NCBI RefSeq assembly: GCF_000315625.1 | Contig: NW_005434579.1 | Location: forward strand, 65,562 to 129,561 | DNA length: 64,000 nucleotides | Reading direction: 5' to 3' | Source of the DNA: Guillardia theta CCMP2712 | Lineage: Eukaryota > Cryptophyceae > Pyrenomonadales > Geminigeraceae | In this document: piece after piece, positions 52,401 to 64,000 of the stretch | Layout of the letters: every line of letters starts with the position of its first letter | Numbering within the stretch: the first letter of the stretch is position 1 | The notes under the pieces: model-generated | Databases searched by the model: none | What the model was told of the DNA's origin: nothing | The model's input: the letters and a program-made list of their open reading frames with translations, nothing else | Position numbers and translations under genes: made by a program

Positions 52401-53743
52401 ACATGTGCACCATCTCTCGAAACTTTGACACGTCGGTTTCAAGTCCTCGGAAGCTTTTCATATCATCACGCAAGAGCTGTCCACAAGAAATCAAGAGGTT
52501 GAATGACAAAGTCTCATGTCCTGTGTCTTCTCCCCTCTGCATAACCAGATGTATCTCTTCTCTCCTTTGTTCTGATTCACTTCTGCGCCATCTCTGCTTC
52601 ATGAATGAACAGCTGGAGGAAGTGAAGGAAAGCAACCGAATACTTTCAGAGAGGTCAAACTCGACAAAGCCCTTGTCTTCTTCTACCCCCCTCATCTCAA
52701 CTCCTCCTCCAGGATTTCTTTCCTCGAGGCCGAGAACCAAGAGCTAAAGAACAACCTCAAAGACCTTGTAAGTCCTCGACTTTCCCCTGCCTCCTCTTGA
52801 CTTCCCGCTGTACCAGACTAGAACTCCTCGTACCCCAGCGAGCGAGGCCTCGTCGACGCACGTTGACCCTGTTCTCCTGCTCTCCCTCTGCCTTCCTCCA
52901 CGGCTGATGACCTGAAGCAGCACACGAGCGAGACCGACTCTCCCACCATCCTTCGTCCCACCAGGCACCCCCAAGGCCCGTTGGACAAGACCTCTATCAA
53001 GCGATGGAGCAAACCTTTCACAGTCTCCTTGACTAGACAGCCGCCCACCAAACCTTCCGTTGAGTCTCTCAACAAGACCGTGACAGCGGGGCAGCCGGAC
53101 AAGTGCGGAGTCGGGGTGATGCTGATAGTGAACCCGGCGACCAACGTGACCCCATGCTCTCTCCCTCTCTCCCTTCATGTCATGCTGTGCTGAACCAGGT
53201 TGTCAATGTGACCTCCGTCGTTCCCGGTAGCTCCCTACCTCAAAACATCTCCTCCTCCTTCTCGTGCTCCGCCTTCTTCTCTTCCTCTTTCTCTCTACCA
53301 CCACCACAATCCTCCTCCTCCTCCTCCTCCTCCTCCTCCTCCTCCTCCTCCTCCTCCTCCTCCTCCTCCTCCTCGTGGTCATCGACATCATCTTCATGGC
53401 ACAGGGAGCGCGGCGCATGTAGACGGCAGGATCATGGCAGGTGGGATCAGAGTTGTAGCTGGGAACTCTTGACGCGTGAGAATCAAGGAGACGTCCTGAT
53501 GGCGGTTGACGGACATTCGCTGAGGTGAGCTCATCGATGATACAGCTGAGACCTGAGAAATCCCGGCAGGCCCGACCTGAGGCCGAAGCTGGACGACGTA
53601 GTGAAGAAGATCGTCGGAGGGCCAGGGACAGGTGGCAGCACTTTGACAAGCTGACGCGTCTGATATGACAAGCCGCAGTTGTCAACCTGACCCTCTCTCG
53701 ACCTGAGACAACTGAGGTGCTTGCTCTTGCGAGGTCTGCTTGA
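49483..53743 (+). CDS. SPRY - coiled-coil - PDZ scaffold protein
   Basis: Likely scaffold protein. The ATG at 49483 starts MDASPNHAAESAVFVAEK. What looks like a GC-AG intron leads to VLEKTVIHGQLDWSSTYFEV, TILLADKDEEEPCGVDVYVG and LFEG. The SPRY region continues with DGVLHFNDGVEEGEEDAGEA, WTFAAGDIVGCGVI, LFFTKNGTWV, and the late exon VVAFNVGQRRFCFDFAPL (about 50825-50885). Coiled-coil exons follow, including FNIPDRSSDLSVERIVEEKD, QVEDALDKSARIAYQERSG, LRMQLELEVKELREQV, LEEVKESNRILSERSN and ISFLEAENQELKNNLKDL. A C-terminal PDZ comes last: CGVGVMLIVN, VVNVTSVVPGSS, AAHVDGRI, GDVLMAVDGHSLRGPDLRPK, VVNLTLSRPE, ending VLALARSA with TGA at 53741-53743. The carboxylate loop appears as CGVGVML, not GLGF. 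The last intron but one is a TCC repeat. Exon edges approximate. Confidence 0.65.
50276..50500 (+). repeat. Pyrimidine minisatellite in a SPRY-gene intron
   Basis: About ten imperfect units of roughly 21 bp, CTCTCCCTTTCTTCCTCCTC and variants, inside the intron after the LFFTKNGTWV exon. Confidence 0.85.
53304..53374 (+). repeat. TCC trinucleotide repeat in an intron of the PDZ region
   Basis: About 23 TCC units lying between the VVNVTSVVPGSS and AAHVDGRI parts of the PDZ domain. Confidence 0.9.
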
Positions 53744-54875
53744 GAGACATGTCTGCCAGGTCTCTCCTCCTTCGCTCCTTCCCTCGCTCGTTCCCCCATC
53801 AGTCACCGCAGTTTGATCTCGATCACATTGGAAAGCTGATCTGCTTGAGACGCGAGCTTGCTTTAAACTCTTCCTATATCCTACCTGCATACCGAGTTGG
53901 CGTCTGTAGCTATATCGCTGAAGGAACTGAAACCTGATGCTTCAATGCTCGTCCTTGCTCATTGCAACACATCTTGACGAAAACTGAGAAAGTCTCGGTC
54001 TGGTCTTGTTTGTCATGCATTCGACGTTCGAACACAATCATATTGTCACATGGGCATACTCAAAATGATCTACCGCTCTGTCGCTCAACGAGCGCTCGTC
54101 TAACGCCTCCTCTTTCAGAGCTTTTCTGATCTCTGATCGTCTTCAACAACCCTATGAGGAAGAGAGAGAGAATAGGTAGGAATTGCAGTAAGATCATGAA
54201 ACACAAAAGTGCGATTGAACTCCCGCTGCTACTCCCGCGGGAGCACGTTAGCCTTGGAATGATCCAAGCATAAGGTCGCGGGCCGTCGAAGCAGGAGGAC
54301 GCGGGCCGTGGCCTCGGGTCCTCCTCGGAGTCCTGCGGGAAGGAGGAGCCGTGAAGGAGGGAGCTGGAGGCGGTGGGTGACGACGGGGAGGAGGACGGAG
54401 ACGAAGGGCGGCAGATCGAGGAGGCTGTAGAGGCCATGGTATGCCAAGCGCTTGGCCAGCAGGACTGGGAGTCAGCCGGGGAGAGGGGGGAGGGAGAGGA
54501 GGGAGGAGGGCATGGTTGAGGGAAGGGAGAAGTAGGGAAGGAGATAAAGAGGTATCGGGGACACGAGGGAAGTACATTTTATCGGACGCAGTGGTAAGTT
54601 GTAAATAGTCCAGCACGCGATCAGCGCCATCTACGCGTTTTGGATGAACTTTCAAAAGCAGTCTGGCTCGTTTGAGGTGGCGATCACTGATATGAGTGAG
54701 GGCCAGTGGTCAAGCTACATCATCCACACCTTGCCAGCAAAAGCAACATTACAACCAGTTCCCCATGTCGTCTAGCGAGCAAGCGCAGGCAAAGATTTCT
54801 ATCCCAGTCAGCGTTTGTGTCATATATATATATCCTTTACTGCACACTCCGTACGCCTGTCTCACTGGCATAGCG
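53744..54875. other. Spacer with a gene-family remnant
   Basis: 3' flank of the SPRY-PDZ gene, then the duplicated segment at about 54240-54580 (see that entry), then unremarkable sequence with a short TA repeat near 54824. Confidence 0.55.
54240..54580 (-). pseudogene. Truncated copy of the local small-gene family
   Basis: About 54296-54570 is nearly identical to about 55213-55475, including the piece read MASTASSICRPSSPSSS and SSSLLHGSSFPQDSEEDPRP on the minus strand. The conserved C-terminal module of the family is missing; the frame instead runs into unrelated sequence (LLCFMILLQFLPILSLFLIG). Most likely a partial duplicate. Confidence 0.6.
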
Positions 54876-55433
54876 CTACATCGTGAGATCGTCGAAGTCC
54901 CGCTGCTCTCCTCCATGCATCATCGCCGCCTCGTGGTGCAGCTCCAGCCCGACTTGTCTGTTCCGAAGCTCCCGCACTCGTCGCGCCTCCCGGCTCATGA
55001 CCGTCTGCTGCTCGCCATGAGGCGCGGGGCGACCTTGACGGCGCCTGAGAGCTGCGCGCTCCCCTCGGCGGTACACGGAGGGGGCAGGGAGGGGCGTCGG
55101 GTAGTCGAAGGAGGAGGGGGCAGCAGAGGGGAAGGAGGAGCGGTGAGGGAGGGGCGAGGTAGAAAAAGGATGGCCCGAGGCTACAAGGATTATTTCAGGA
55201 CTCATGCAAAAAGACGCGGGCCGTGGCCTCGGGTCCTCCTCGGAGTCCTGCGGGAAGGAGGAGCCGTGAAGGAGGGAGCTGGAGGCGGTGGGTGACGACG
55301 GGGAGGAGGACGGAGACGAAGGGCGGCAGATCGAGGAGGCTGTAGAGGCCATGGTATGCCAGGCGCTTGGCCAGCAGGACTGGGAGTCAGCCGGGGAGAG
55401 GGGGGAGGGAGAGGAGGGGAGGGAGGAGGGCAT
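54876..55433 (-). CDS. Local family member A (conserved RRQGRPAP / VRELRNRQ C-terminus)
   Basis: Not a family that I recognise. The C-terminal module of about 60 residues is shared by three genes in this window: PAPSVYRRGERAALRRRQGR, then PAPHGEQQTVMSREARRV and RELRNRQVGLELHHEAAMM, ending GGEQRDFDDLTM just before the stop at 54876. It is rich in Arg, Gln and Glu and may be helical; no membrane segment. The N-terminal part is a low-complexity Ser/Pro linker containing HGSSFPQDSEEDPRPRPAS. An upstream piece, CDQRLLPVVMPRYLFISF (about 55510-55460), also recurs in the family, so a short 5' exon probably exists and the frame start at 55433 is not secure. The segment 55213-55475 has a near-identical copy at 54296-54570. 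Confidence 0.55.
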   Translation of the reverse strand: MPSSLPSSPSPLSPADSQSCWPSAWHTMASTASSICRPSSPSSSPSSPTASSSLLHGSSFPQDSEEDPRPRPASFCMSPEIILVASGHPFSTSPLPHRSSFPSAAPSSFDYPTPLPAPSVYRRGERAALRRRQGRPAPHGEQQTVMSREARRVRELRNRQVGLELHHEAAMMHGGEQRDFDDLTM

Positions 55434-56426
55434 GGTTGAGGGAAGGGAGAAGTAGGGAAGGAGATAAAGAGGTATCGGGGCATTACCACAGGTAGAAGGC
55501 GCTGATCACATGCTGGACTATTTACTACAGGCACAGCATCACGTTATCCACTCTTTAACACGTTCTGTTTCCCTAATTTCGGAATCATTCTCCGTACCCC
55601 TTGTATTCCCCTGTTCGAACACCCGTGCTTTCGTCTATCACTTTACACTCGTTATATTGCTATTAGTGCGGAAAATGTACTTATCGTGGCATTTCCGGCA
55701 AACGCATTGATGCCCCTTCAACAGAACAGTCGTGTGTGACATGAGCTCGTTTTCGCAGTCCGTGCTGGCTGACATGCAGTCCTCCTCTGCTCTCCCTCCG
55801 CTCCTCTCATCAGTTGTACTCTTCGGATCCCCTTGAGATCATCTCAGAGAGGCCGACGTAACCATCCTGATCATGCTGCCGCAGAATCTTTTCCGTCCAA
55901 CCCTTGCCGAGCTCTAGCCGAGCTCTAGCCACCGAGCTCTAGCCGAGCTCAATAATAGAGGACATAAAGGTGGGGACAACAAGGTTCAATGAGCGATGAC
56001 GCTCCGAAACGTGCGGTCAGACTGTGAGCTTCAGGCGGACGTGGCAATGAAGAAGCAGAGGTCGAGAGAGGCTATGCAGAGGTCATTGTGGAGTATCTAG
56101 GAAGGAGCGACCGAGTATGAGAGGTTGTGGGTAGAAAACAAGGGGTGGGGTAAGGGGGGTGGGAGCTTGAATAAAATAGTTCAGTCTTTTGGAGCCGGAC
56201 CGAAAGCCGCGAGATCTTGTCTTGCTAATTGTCTTGACTCAATCTGTAATCGGTTTCATAGCAGCGTTTCTGATTGAGCTTGCGGAAAGTGCCTGTAAAG
56301 CTCTGACAGAATATCAAGACAAATAAATCCAAATAATCCCTGACAAGATTCGGATAACAATCAGAATCAGAGTTGGCTAGGTGCAGGTATCACTTGGATC
56401 CTTTAATCAATGTACCCTCATCTCCT

Positions 56427-56999
56427 CTATAGCGTAAGCTCGTCGAAGTCCCGCTGCTCTCCTCCATACATCATCGCCGCCTCGTGGTGCAGCTCCAGCC
56501 CGACTTGTCTGTTCCGAAGCTCCCGCACTCGTCGCGCCTCCCGGCTCATGGCCGTCTGCTGCTCGCCTTGAGGCGCGGGGCGACCTTGACGGCGCCTGAG
56601 AGCTGCGCGCTCCCCTCGGCGGTACACGGAGGGGGCAGGGAGGGGCGTCGGGCAGTCGAAGGAGGAGGGGGCAGCAGAGGGGAAGGAGGAGCGGTGAGGG
56701 GAAGGCAGGGGAACGGATGTTTCATTGGAGTCTTGATTGTGGGGTGAGGATCGAGCTGAGTTGGGGGACGCAGGTCGCGGCACGTTGTCGAGATCGGCCA
56801 CTTGAGGGAAGGAGATTTCCAGGGAGCTAGAGGAGGCAGGGGAGGCTGCAGAAGATGAGCAAAGGGAGGATGAAGAGAGAGAAGGAGAAGGGGGGCAGCA
56901 AGTTGAGAGCAAAGTAGAAGCATCAATGGCCTCCAACTCGCTGAACCAGAGCGATGCGGAAGCTCGCGTGGTTGGCGAAGCAGGGCGTGAAAGGGGCAT
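56427..56999 (-). CDS. Local family member B
   Basis: Second minus-strand copy. It shares the Ser/Pro linker (PHRSSFPSAAPSSFDCPTPL) and the C-terminal module (VYRRGERAALRRRQGRPAPQ, REARRVRELRNRQVGLELHH, GGEQRDFDELTL) with members A and C, and has LEISFPQVADLDNVPRPASP where A has GSSFPQDSEEDPRP. An upstream piece at 57094-57060, MPRDQKLNPVVN, matches the family N-terminus, so a 5' exon in another frame is likely. The C-terminal coding sequence is almost identical to member A at DNA level (about 56440-56690 versus 54885-55140), while the middle has diverged. Function unknown. Confidence 0.55.
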   Translation of the reverse strand: MPLSRPASPTTRASASLWFSELEAIDASTLLSTCCPPSPSLSSSSLCSSSAASPASSSSLEISFPQVADLDNVPRPASPNSARSSPHNQDSNETSVPLPSPHRSSFPSAAPSSFDCPTPLPAPSVYRRGERAALRRRQGRPAPQGEQQTAMSREARRVRELRNRQVGLELHHEAAMMYGGEQRDFDELTL

Positions 57000-58114
57000 G
57001 GAAGGGAGTGCGTGGGTGCTGAGATTTCCGCTGTGGCAGATAATGAAGCAGTTTTTGAATTTACTACAGGGTTCAGTTTCTGATCACGAGGCATGCTGAC
57101 ACATGAAAGCGACGGTCATGTGCTACGAACACGGAAAGAGTTATTCAGGTAGGGTGTAGTAAAGGCCGGCGCTTTCTGCTCTGCCATGGCGAACTTCTCC
57201 GTATCAAACTTGCAGCCGGCCATATGCTAATTTGACAGATCGATTGAAGACTCACTTCAACAGCTAATGATCATCTCAGGCCCAGAAATTTGCGGTCAAC
57301 ACGTGAGCTTCTGTGGATGAAGAAGCGGAAGTCAAGAGAAACGTTGAAGAGGTCGTTCAGGAGTAACCTAGGAAGGGCACGAGAGCAGCCGGTTGTAGAT
57401 AATGCAGGATGGAATAAATGCGTGGGAGATAGCAAATGAGAGCTAGACGACTATGCCCATCGCCAAGGCGTTAGCACGTAGCGTGTGGCGGAAAATAAAC
57501 TCGACGATGAAAGCAAGAATTCAATGAGTGTGGGAGAGTGAAATGCACGTAGAGCTTTCAAAAAGAACATGACGTGGATGCAAAGCTGACTACAAATCTC
57601 AGGCATCGATTAGTTTGGCTTGCCTTCATAAGAAATAACATTATGTATGACATATCTAAACTAGCTATATTTCTTGGACTGCCAATGAATTCTGAGTTGC
57701 AACGAAAAGTGATCCAAACCCTGCTGCTCTGCTTGATGCTGTGATGTATGAGAGACGGGAGTAACGATGAAATACAGGAAGCAAGTTGCCGTCAACGATG
57801 TTGGGTCGTTGGCTGTGGTCTTCGTGGAAGGAAGAACGCTCCGAGCTAGGTAGGCGACACGTTGGTCAATCATTACTACAGGAAGAAGTCGCTGTTCACG
57901 AGGCACGCTGACACATGAAATACAGATCTTTACAGGAGAGAGAATACGGTCCGTGATCATTTACATGAGACGACCCCAGCATGCATCTCTTGGTAAGTAG
58001 TAAAAGCCTGTATGAGACTTCCCATGTGATCAAGGAACTTGCTGACAACCTCCCTGTAGTAACGCCGAAACCCCCTTCATAATTCACAGTCCACCGCGGT
58101 CTTCCCTACGTGAG
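57000..58114. other. Spacer with duplicated 5' pieces of the local family
   Basis: Two related stretches, about 57060-57110 and 57871-57920, share TACTACAGG and TCACGAGGC(A/G)(T/C)GCTGACACATGAAA. On the minus strand they encode (S)VPREQRLLPVV / MPRDQKLNPVV, the family N-terminal motif. The one at 57.9 kb has no C-terminal module downstream on its strand and may be an orphan 5' exon. Confidence 0.5.
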
Positions 58115-58570
58115 ATGTGCTCGTCCCATCCTTCCCCTGCGACCACCCCCAACCCCACCCCCTCTGCCTCTCCTGCCGCCTCTAGCTCACTCTCCCACTC
58201 CTCCTTCCCTGAGATCGCCGACATCGACTCGAAGCAGCACCAGGCTTCCTCTCCCCATGAGTTGCCCTTACTCCTCGCTGGAGCCAGTCATCTTCCTTCC
58301 TTCTCCCTCCCCCCTCATCGCTCCTCCTTCCCCTCTGCTTCATCCTACTCCTTCGACTACTCGACGCCCCTCCCTGCCCCCTCTGTGTACCGCCGAGCGG
58401 AGCGCCGTCAAGGTCGCCCCGCGCCTCATGGCGAGCAGCAGACGGTCGTGAGCCGGGAGGCGCGACGAGTGCGGGAGCTTCGGAACAGACAAGTCGGGCT
58501 GGAGCTGCACCACGAGGCGGCGATGATGTATGGAGGAGAGCAGCGGGACTTCGACGAGCTGACGATGTAG
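58115..58570 (+). CDS. Local family member C, inverted copy
   Basis: Same family as the genes at 54.9 and 56.4 kb but on the plus strand. It reads SSLSHSSFPEIADIDSKQHQ, a Ser/Pro linker (PHRSSFPSASSYSFDYSTPL), then the module in shortened form, APSVYRRAERRQGRPAPHGE, followed by REARRVRELRNRQVGLELHH and GGEQRDFDELTM with TAG at 58568-58570. A deletion has removed the middle of GERAALRRR. The true start may lie in an upstream exon (LREMCSSHPSPATTP is read just before). The conserved module with varied linkers implies the C-terminus is under constraint or homogenised by gene conversion. Confidence 0.55.
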   Translation: MCSSHPSPATTPNPTPSASPAASSSLSHSSFPEIADIDSKQHQASSPHELPLLLAGASHLPSFSLPPHRSSFPSASSYSFDYSTPLPAPSVYRRAERRQGRPAPHGEQQTVVSREARRVRELRNRQVGLELHHEAAMMYGGEQRDFDELTM

Positions 58571-58937
58571 AGAGGAGAAACAGGAAGTGTGACTCTGGAG
58601 TTGAAAGTTGTATTAAATTGTGATGTACATGACATCTGGCCATGGCAAGTCGCGCTCCCTTGTTCTGTACTTGCAAAAATTCTTCATATTCTCCATCTGT
58701 TCTCTTGCTCATTTCGTTATGATCGGCTCTCACATGGAGTTGAGAATAAGTACTCTTTCAAGGTTCCCCTCTGCGTCCCACGATGAGCGATCAGACGAAA
58801 CATGAGGTTTTCAATCAAGACAGAGATGCTGACAAGGGCGACTAGACCCGTTCCTTCCCTTCCACTTGCACCTTAGTTGTCAGCTCATCCGGCCAATCTT
58901 CCCGAAGAGGTCTCAAGACGGCCGAGCACATCAGGAG
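58571..58937. other. Short convergent spacer
   Basis: 3' flanks of the inverted family member (+) and of the TPR gene (-). Nothing else recognised. Confidence 0.5.
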
Positions 58938-61425
58938 TTAGAAGTTGAAATCATGGTTCCCTTCAGGTGCTTGTACGTCTTGATCAGAGAGGTAGTTGTC
59001 GGCGTGAATGGGCGGAGAAACTTCGTCCTGCCACAGCTGCTGTACACGCCCATCTGCAAAGTTGATGTGAAGAGGAGGAGGCTGAGGGTCGGCCTCACCT
59101 CCTTGAAACGACTCTTCCTGGTTTTGGTGCTGCACAGCAGGCTCCTCGTGGATGCCTGAAACAACATGAGCATCGCGTAGACCACAGACATCATCATTTC
59201 CATCATCATCATCGTCATCATCATTATCATCATCATCTTCATCATCATCATCATCATCATCATTATCATCATCATCTTCATCATCATCATCATTATCGTC
59301 ATCGTAATCTTCCATCATAAATTCCATCATCATCACCATCGTCATCATCATCGTCATCATCATTTCCATCATCATTTCCATCATCATCGTCATCATCATC
59401 ATCGTGATCATCATTGTCATTGTCATCGTCATCATTTCTATAATCATCATCATCGTCATCTTTTCAATCATCGTCGTCGTCATTATCATCATCATACCAT
59501 GCATCCTTGAAAGGTGACGGGAGAGAGTATTCTTGTCAATGAACAGCTGCAGAGGGCGATTAGGATCGTCCGAGAGAAGGTGACTGAAATACCTTTTGAC
59601 ATATGCTACACACCACCTTCAGCTCGTTGGGGAACCTCTTTCTGTTCTTCTTGTTTTCCTGCAAGTTCGAGTACACAACCGTCATGACGCCAACAATGAA
59701 AGAGATATTGCCTTTGCTTTCTTGACCTTCTCAGCGGCGAACAGTTGTCTCACCCAGTCAAGGCACTGCACGACTGACTGGCTGGTGAGCAACGAAGCAG
59801 AAAGGAGAAGGGAAGAAAGGAAGAAGGAGTTTGAGGAGGCAGGATGCAGAGAATCGAAAGAAAGAGCAAGAGACGCAGAAAGGAGAAGAGAAATGCAGAT
59901 AAAAGAGATGCAGGAGCACCAGCAGGATGGAAAGGAGCTTGAGAGAGCAGTGCGATCGCCTTGTCAAACTCCTTCTTGACGCTGCGGAAAGTCACGAGAC
60001 TTGTTCATAACTCGCGCTTCCTCGCACCTTGCGAGCAGAGTCGCGTAGTTGCATAGAGTGCTGATGTGACCGTGATCGTTGCTGAGAGCTCTCTTGTACA
60101 TCTTGGACAAGATGTCAAACTCTTCCCACTTCTCACTGCTCACCTGCTCCGCCTTCGTGTGATCCTGCCGGACGTTTTGAAGGAAGAGTCCATAGTTGCA
60201 GAGCGATGTTGCATCCGTTGGCTCCTGAAGGAAGAGTCGTTAGGGAGAAACGAGAGGAGATGTCAAACTCCGACGTGCTCTAGAGCCTTTTGATACATGA
60301 ACTCAGCCCCATCGTAGTCCTGACGGACATTCTAATGTTGAGAGATCGTTCAGCGAGAAAGAAATAAGTGGAAGAGGAGAGGATGGGAGGAAGGGAACGA
60401 AGGAAACAGGAATGGAAGCAGGGAGCGAGGAAAGGAGGAAGGGAGGAGGTGCAGGAGAAGAAAGGAGGAAGAGGATCATCTTCTGTGCTCAACAGATGAA
60501 GCACTCGATTGTGCGTCTTGTTGCCGCTGCTTCTGACCTTGAGCAGAAGTCCATAGTTGCAAAGAGTGGCGGCATCGGTCGGGTCGCACTCCAGGGCCTG
60601 TGGAGCTGCATGAAGAAGACAAGCAAGCAAGCAAGCAAGCACCTGTTTGTAGATCTTCTCAGCAAGATCATACTCCTTCCTGACATCGTGCAATAGGGTC
60701 CTACGATACGATGCCATCACTGCAAGTTCAACATCATCGATGAGATCGATTGCCCGTAGTTGCACAGAGCTCCGACGTCCGTCGGGTCGAGCTCGAGCGC
60801 GTGCTTGTAAAGTTTCTCGGCCCCATCCCAGTCCTTATAACAGCATCAACACCACGAGGAGGAGGATGAGGATGACTCAGTGAGGAGGAGGAGGAGGACT
60901 CATTGCCTGTCTGACAGTCTTGAGCAACCCGGCATAGTTGTAGATGGTTGTGATGTGATGAGGATCAATCTGCATCCCGTCAGCCTACCTCAGTCTCCCT
61001 TCCCAACACCTGTAGCGCTCGTTTGTAGTAACTCTCCGCCATGCCGTAATCTCCCTTGACCTCCTGGCCCGACTCAGTCAGACAAGAGCACACAAACTTT
61101 TTCCTCCGTCTCCTCGCCTGCAGCAGAGTCCCGTAGTTGCAAAGTGCCCCCACATGCTGAGGGTCTTGCATGAGAGCGCGCTTGAACAGCACCTGTTGCA
61201 TTGCTCACAACAAGAAAAAATCTCTTCAGCTCTCCAGACCTCCGCGCCGTCGTAGTCCTTCCTAACGTCTTCCTGTTGCACAAGGGAGTAAGGTTCCCAT
61301 CTCAGCTCCAGTGTTGACGGTAGGCAGCAGAAGCAAGTCCAACCATACCAGGAAGCATCCATAGTTGCAGAGGGTCCCTGCGTCCTCCGGAAACTCTGCG
61401 AGAATCTGCTTGTACATCTCCTGCT
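58938..61425 (-). CDS. Tetratricopeptide-repeat protein (C-terminal part of a fusion)
   Basis: Superhelical TPR array, a protein-interaction scaffold. Units of about 34-42 residues follow the pattern (V)R.DYD.AE.(L/M)YK.AL..DP.D...LCNYG.LL. Examples in order: MYKQILAEFPEDAGTLCNYG, EDVRKDYDGAE, VLFKRALMQDPQHVGALCNY, EVKGDYGMAESYYKRALQ, DWDGAEKLYKHALELDPTDV, TLLHDVRKEYDLAEKIYKQ, ALECDPTDAATLCNYGLLLK, EPTDATSLCNYGLFLQNVRQ, YKRALSNDHGHISTLCNYAT. Intron positions tend to fall between helix B and the next helix A. Two introns use GC donors (61074-61117 and 60701-60753). After the array come VKKEFDKAIALLSQ, WVRQLFAAEKVKKAKA and KRFPNELKVVCSICQK. A CAT/GAT tract at 59189-59506 and last exons near 58940-59160 are uncertain. 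The first TPR exon (high end 61425) splices in phase to the chitobiase-like exons upstream, so this is probably the C-terminal half of one protein. Confidence 0.75.
59189..59506. repeat. CAT/CGT trinucleotide-rich tract
   Basis: About 100 triplets of ATC/CAT/TCC/CGT type. In one minus-strand frame it would read as an aspartate-rich run, in another as methionine-rich. It most likely lies in an intron near the 3' end of the TPR gene. Confidence 0.8.
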
Positions 61426-61564
61426 CTAAAGTTTAGCCAGCGCAGACTGTCTGTCGAGGAGGTTCCTCGGTCTTGTCATGCTTGTGGATTTCTTCGTCCC
61501 TGATCTTGATCGAGTCTTTTGAAAGTTGTCAGTTCTTAGATGCTCTTGAGCCAGCTCCACTCAC

Positions 61565-64000
<2,436 letters not shown>

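Noticed and set aside
53203-53799. 198-codon minus-strand arginine-rich frame
   Set aside because: Arises from the TCC repeat and lies antisense to the PDZ exons.
58938-59504. Methionine-rich or aspartate-rich minus-strand protein
   Set aside because: Translation of a CAT/GAT triplet tract; no domain, and likely intronic.

Overview
The window looks like nuclear DNA of a single-celled eukaryote. Genes are broken by many short spliceosomal introns (often 45-60 bp), introns and spacers are full of simple repeats, and the proteins are eukaryotic: a C-terminal-motor kinesin, an ARS2/SERRATE homologue, the V-ATPase B subunit, bromodomain, FYR, SPRY, PDZ, TPR and G-patch proteins. The overall style, including giant secreted IPT/TIG-like repeat proteins, suggests a cryptophyte alga such as Guillardia theta. 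That assignment is inference. All gene models below were spliced by eye from reading frames, GT-AG (sometimes GC-AG) junctions and family motifs, so outer limits are approximate unless stated.

Layout. 1-3641 (-): kinesin-14, cut by the left edge. 4834-20551 (-): a giant cell-surface repeat protein of about 5,200 residues in two overlapping frames, probably one gene; it holds a tandem array of a nearly identical 2,382-bp (794-codon) higher-order unit, a transmembrane segment and a long cytoplasmic tail. 22416-24812 (+): unknown multi-pass membrane protein. 24947-27152 (-): RGG/RRM/G-patch RNA-binding protein. 27.3-30.5 kb: gene-poor and rich in repeats. 30500-34494 (+): ARS2/SERRATE. 35319-37745 (+): cyclic-nucleotide-binding-like protein. 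38162-40398 (-): FYRN-FYRC-bromodomain chromatin protein. 41638-43923 (-): PH/coiled-coil and leucine-rich-repeat exons. 44379-46681 (-): V-ATPase subunit B. 48241-53743 (+): two SPRY regions, the second followed by coiled coils and a C-terminal PDZ domain. 54.2-58.6 kb: a small local gene family, two copies on the minus strand, one inverted copy and one remnant. 58938-64000 (-): TPR array preceded by a chitobiase-C-terminal-like domain, probably one gene, cut by the right edge.

There is no operon logic here; neighbours are functionally unrelated housekeeping, chromatin/RNA and surface genes. The most unusual parts are the near-identical higher-order repeat array with a frame-breaking 446-bp wedge, the unassigned paralogous family with a conserved C-terminal module, a likely chitobiase-like/TPR fusion whose three successive introns are each filled by a different microsatellite (one is 88 CTG units in the sense strand), and a family of GC-rich blocks confined to intergenic spacers. 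No rRNA, tRNA, CRISPR array or recognisable transposase was seen.
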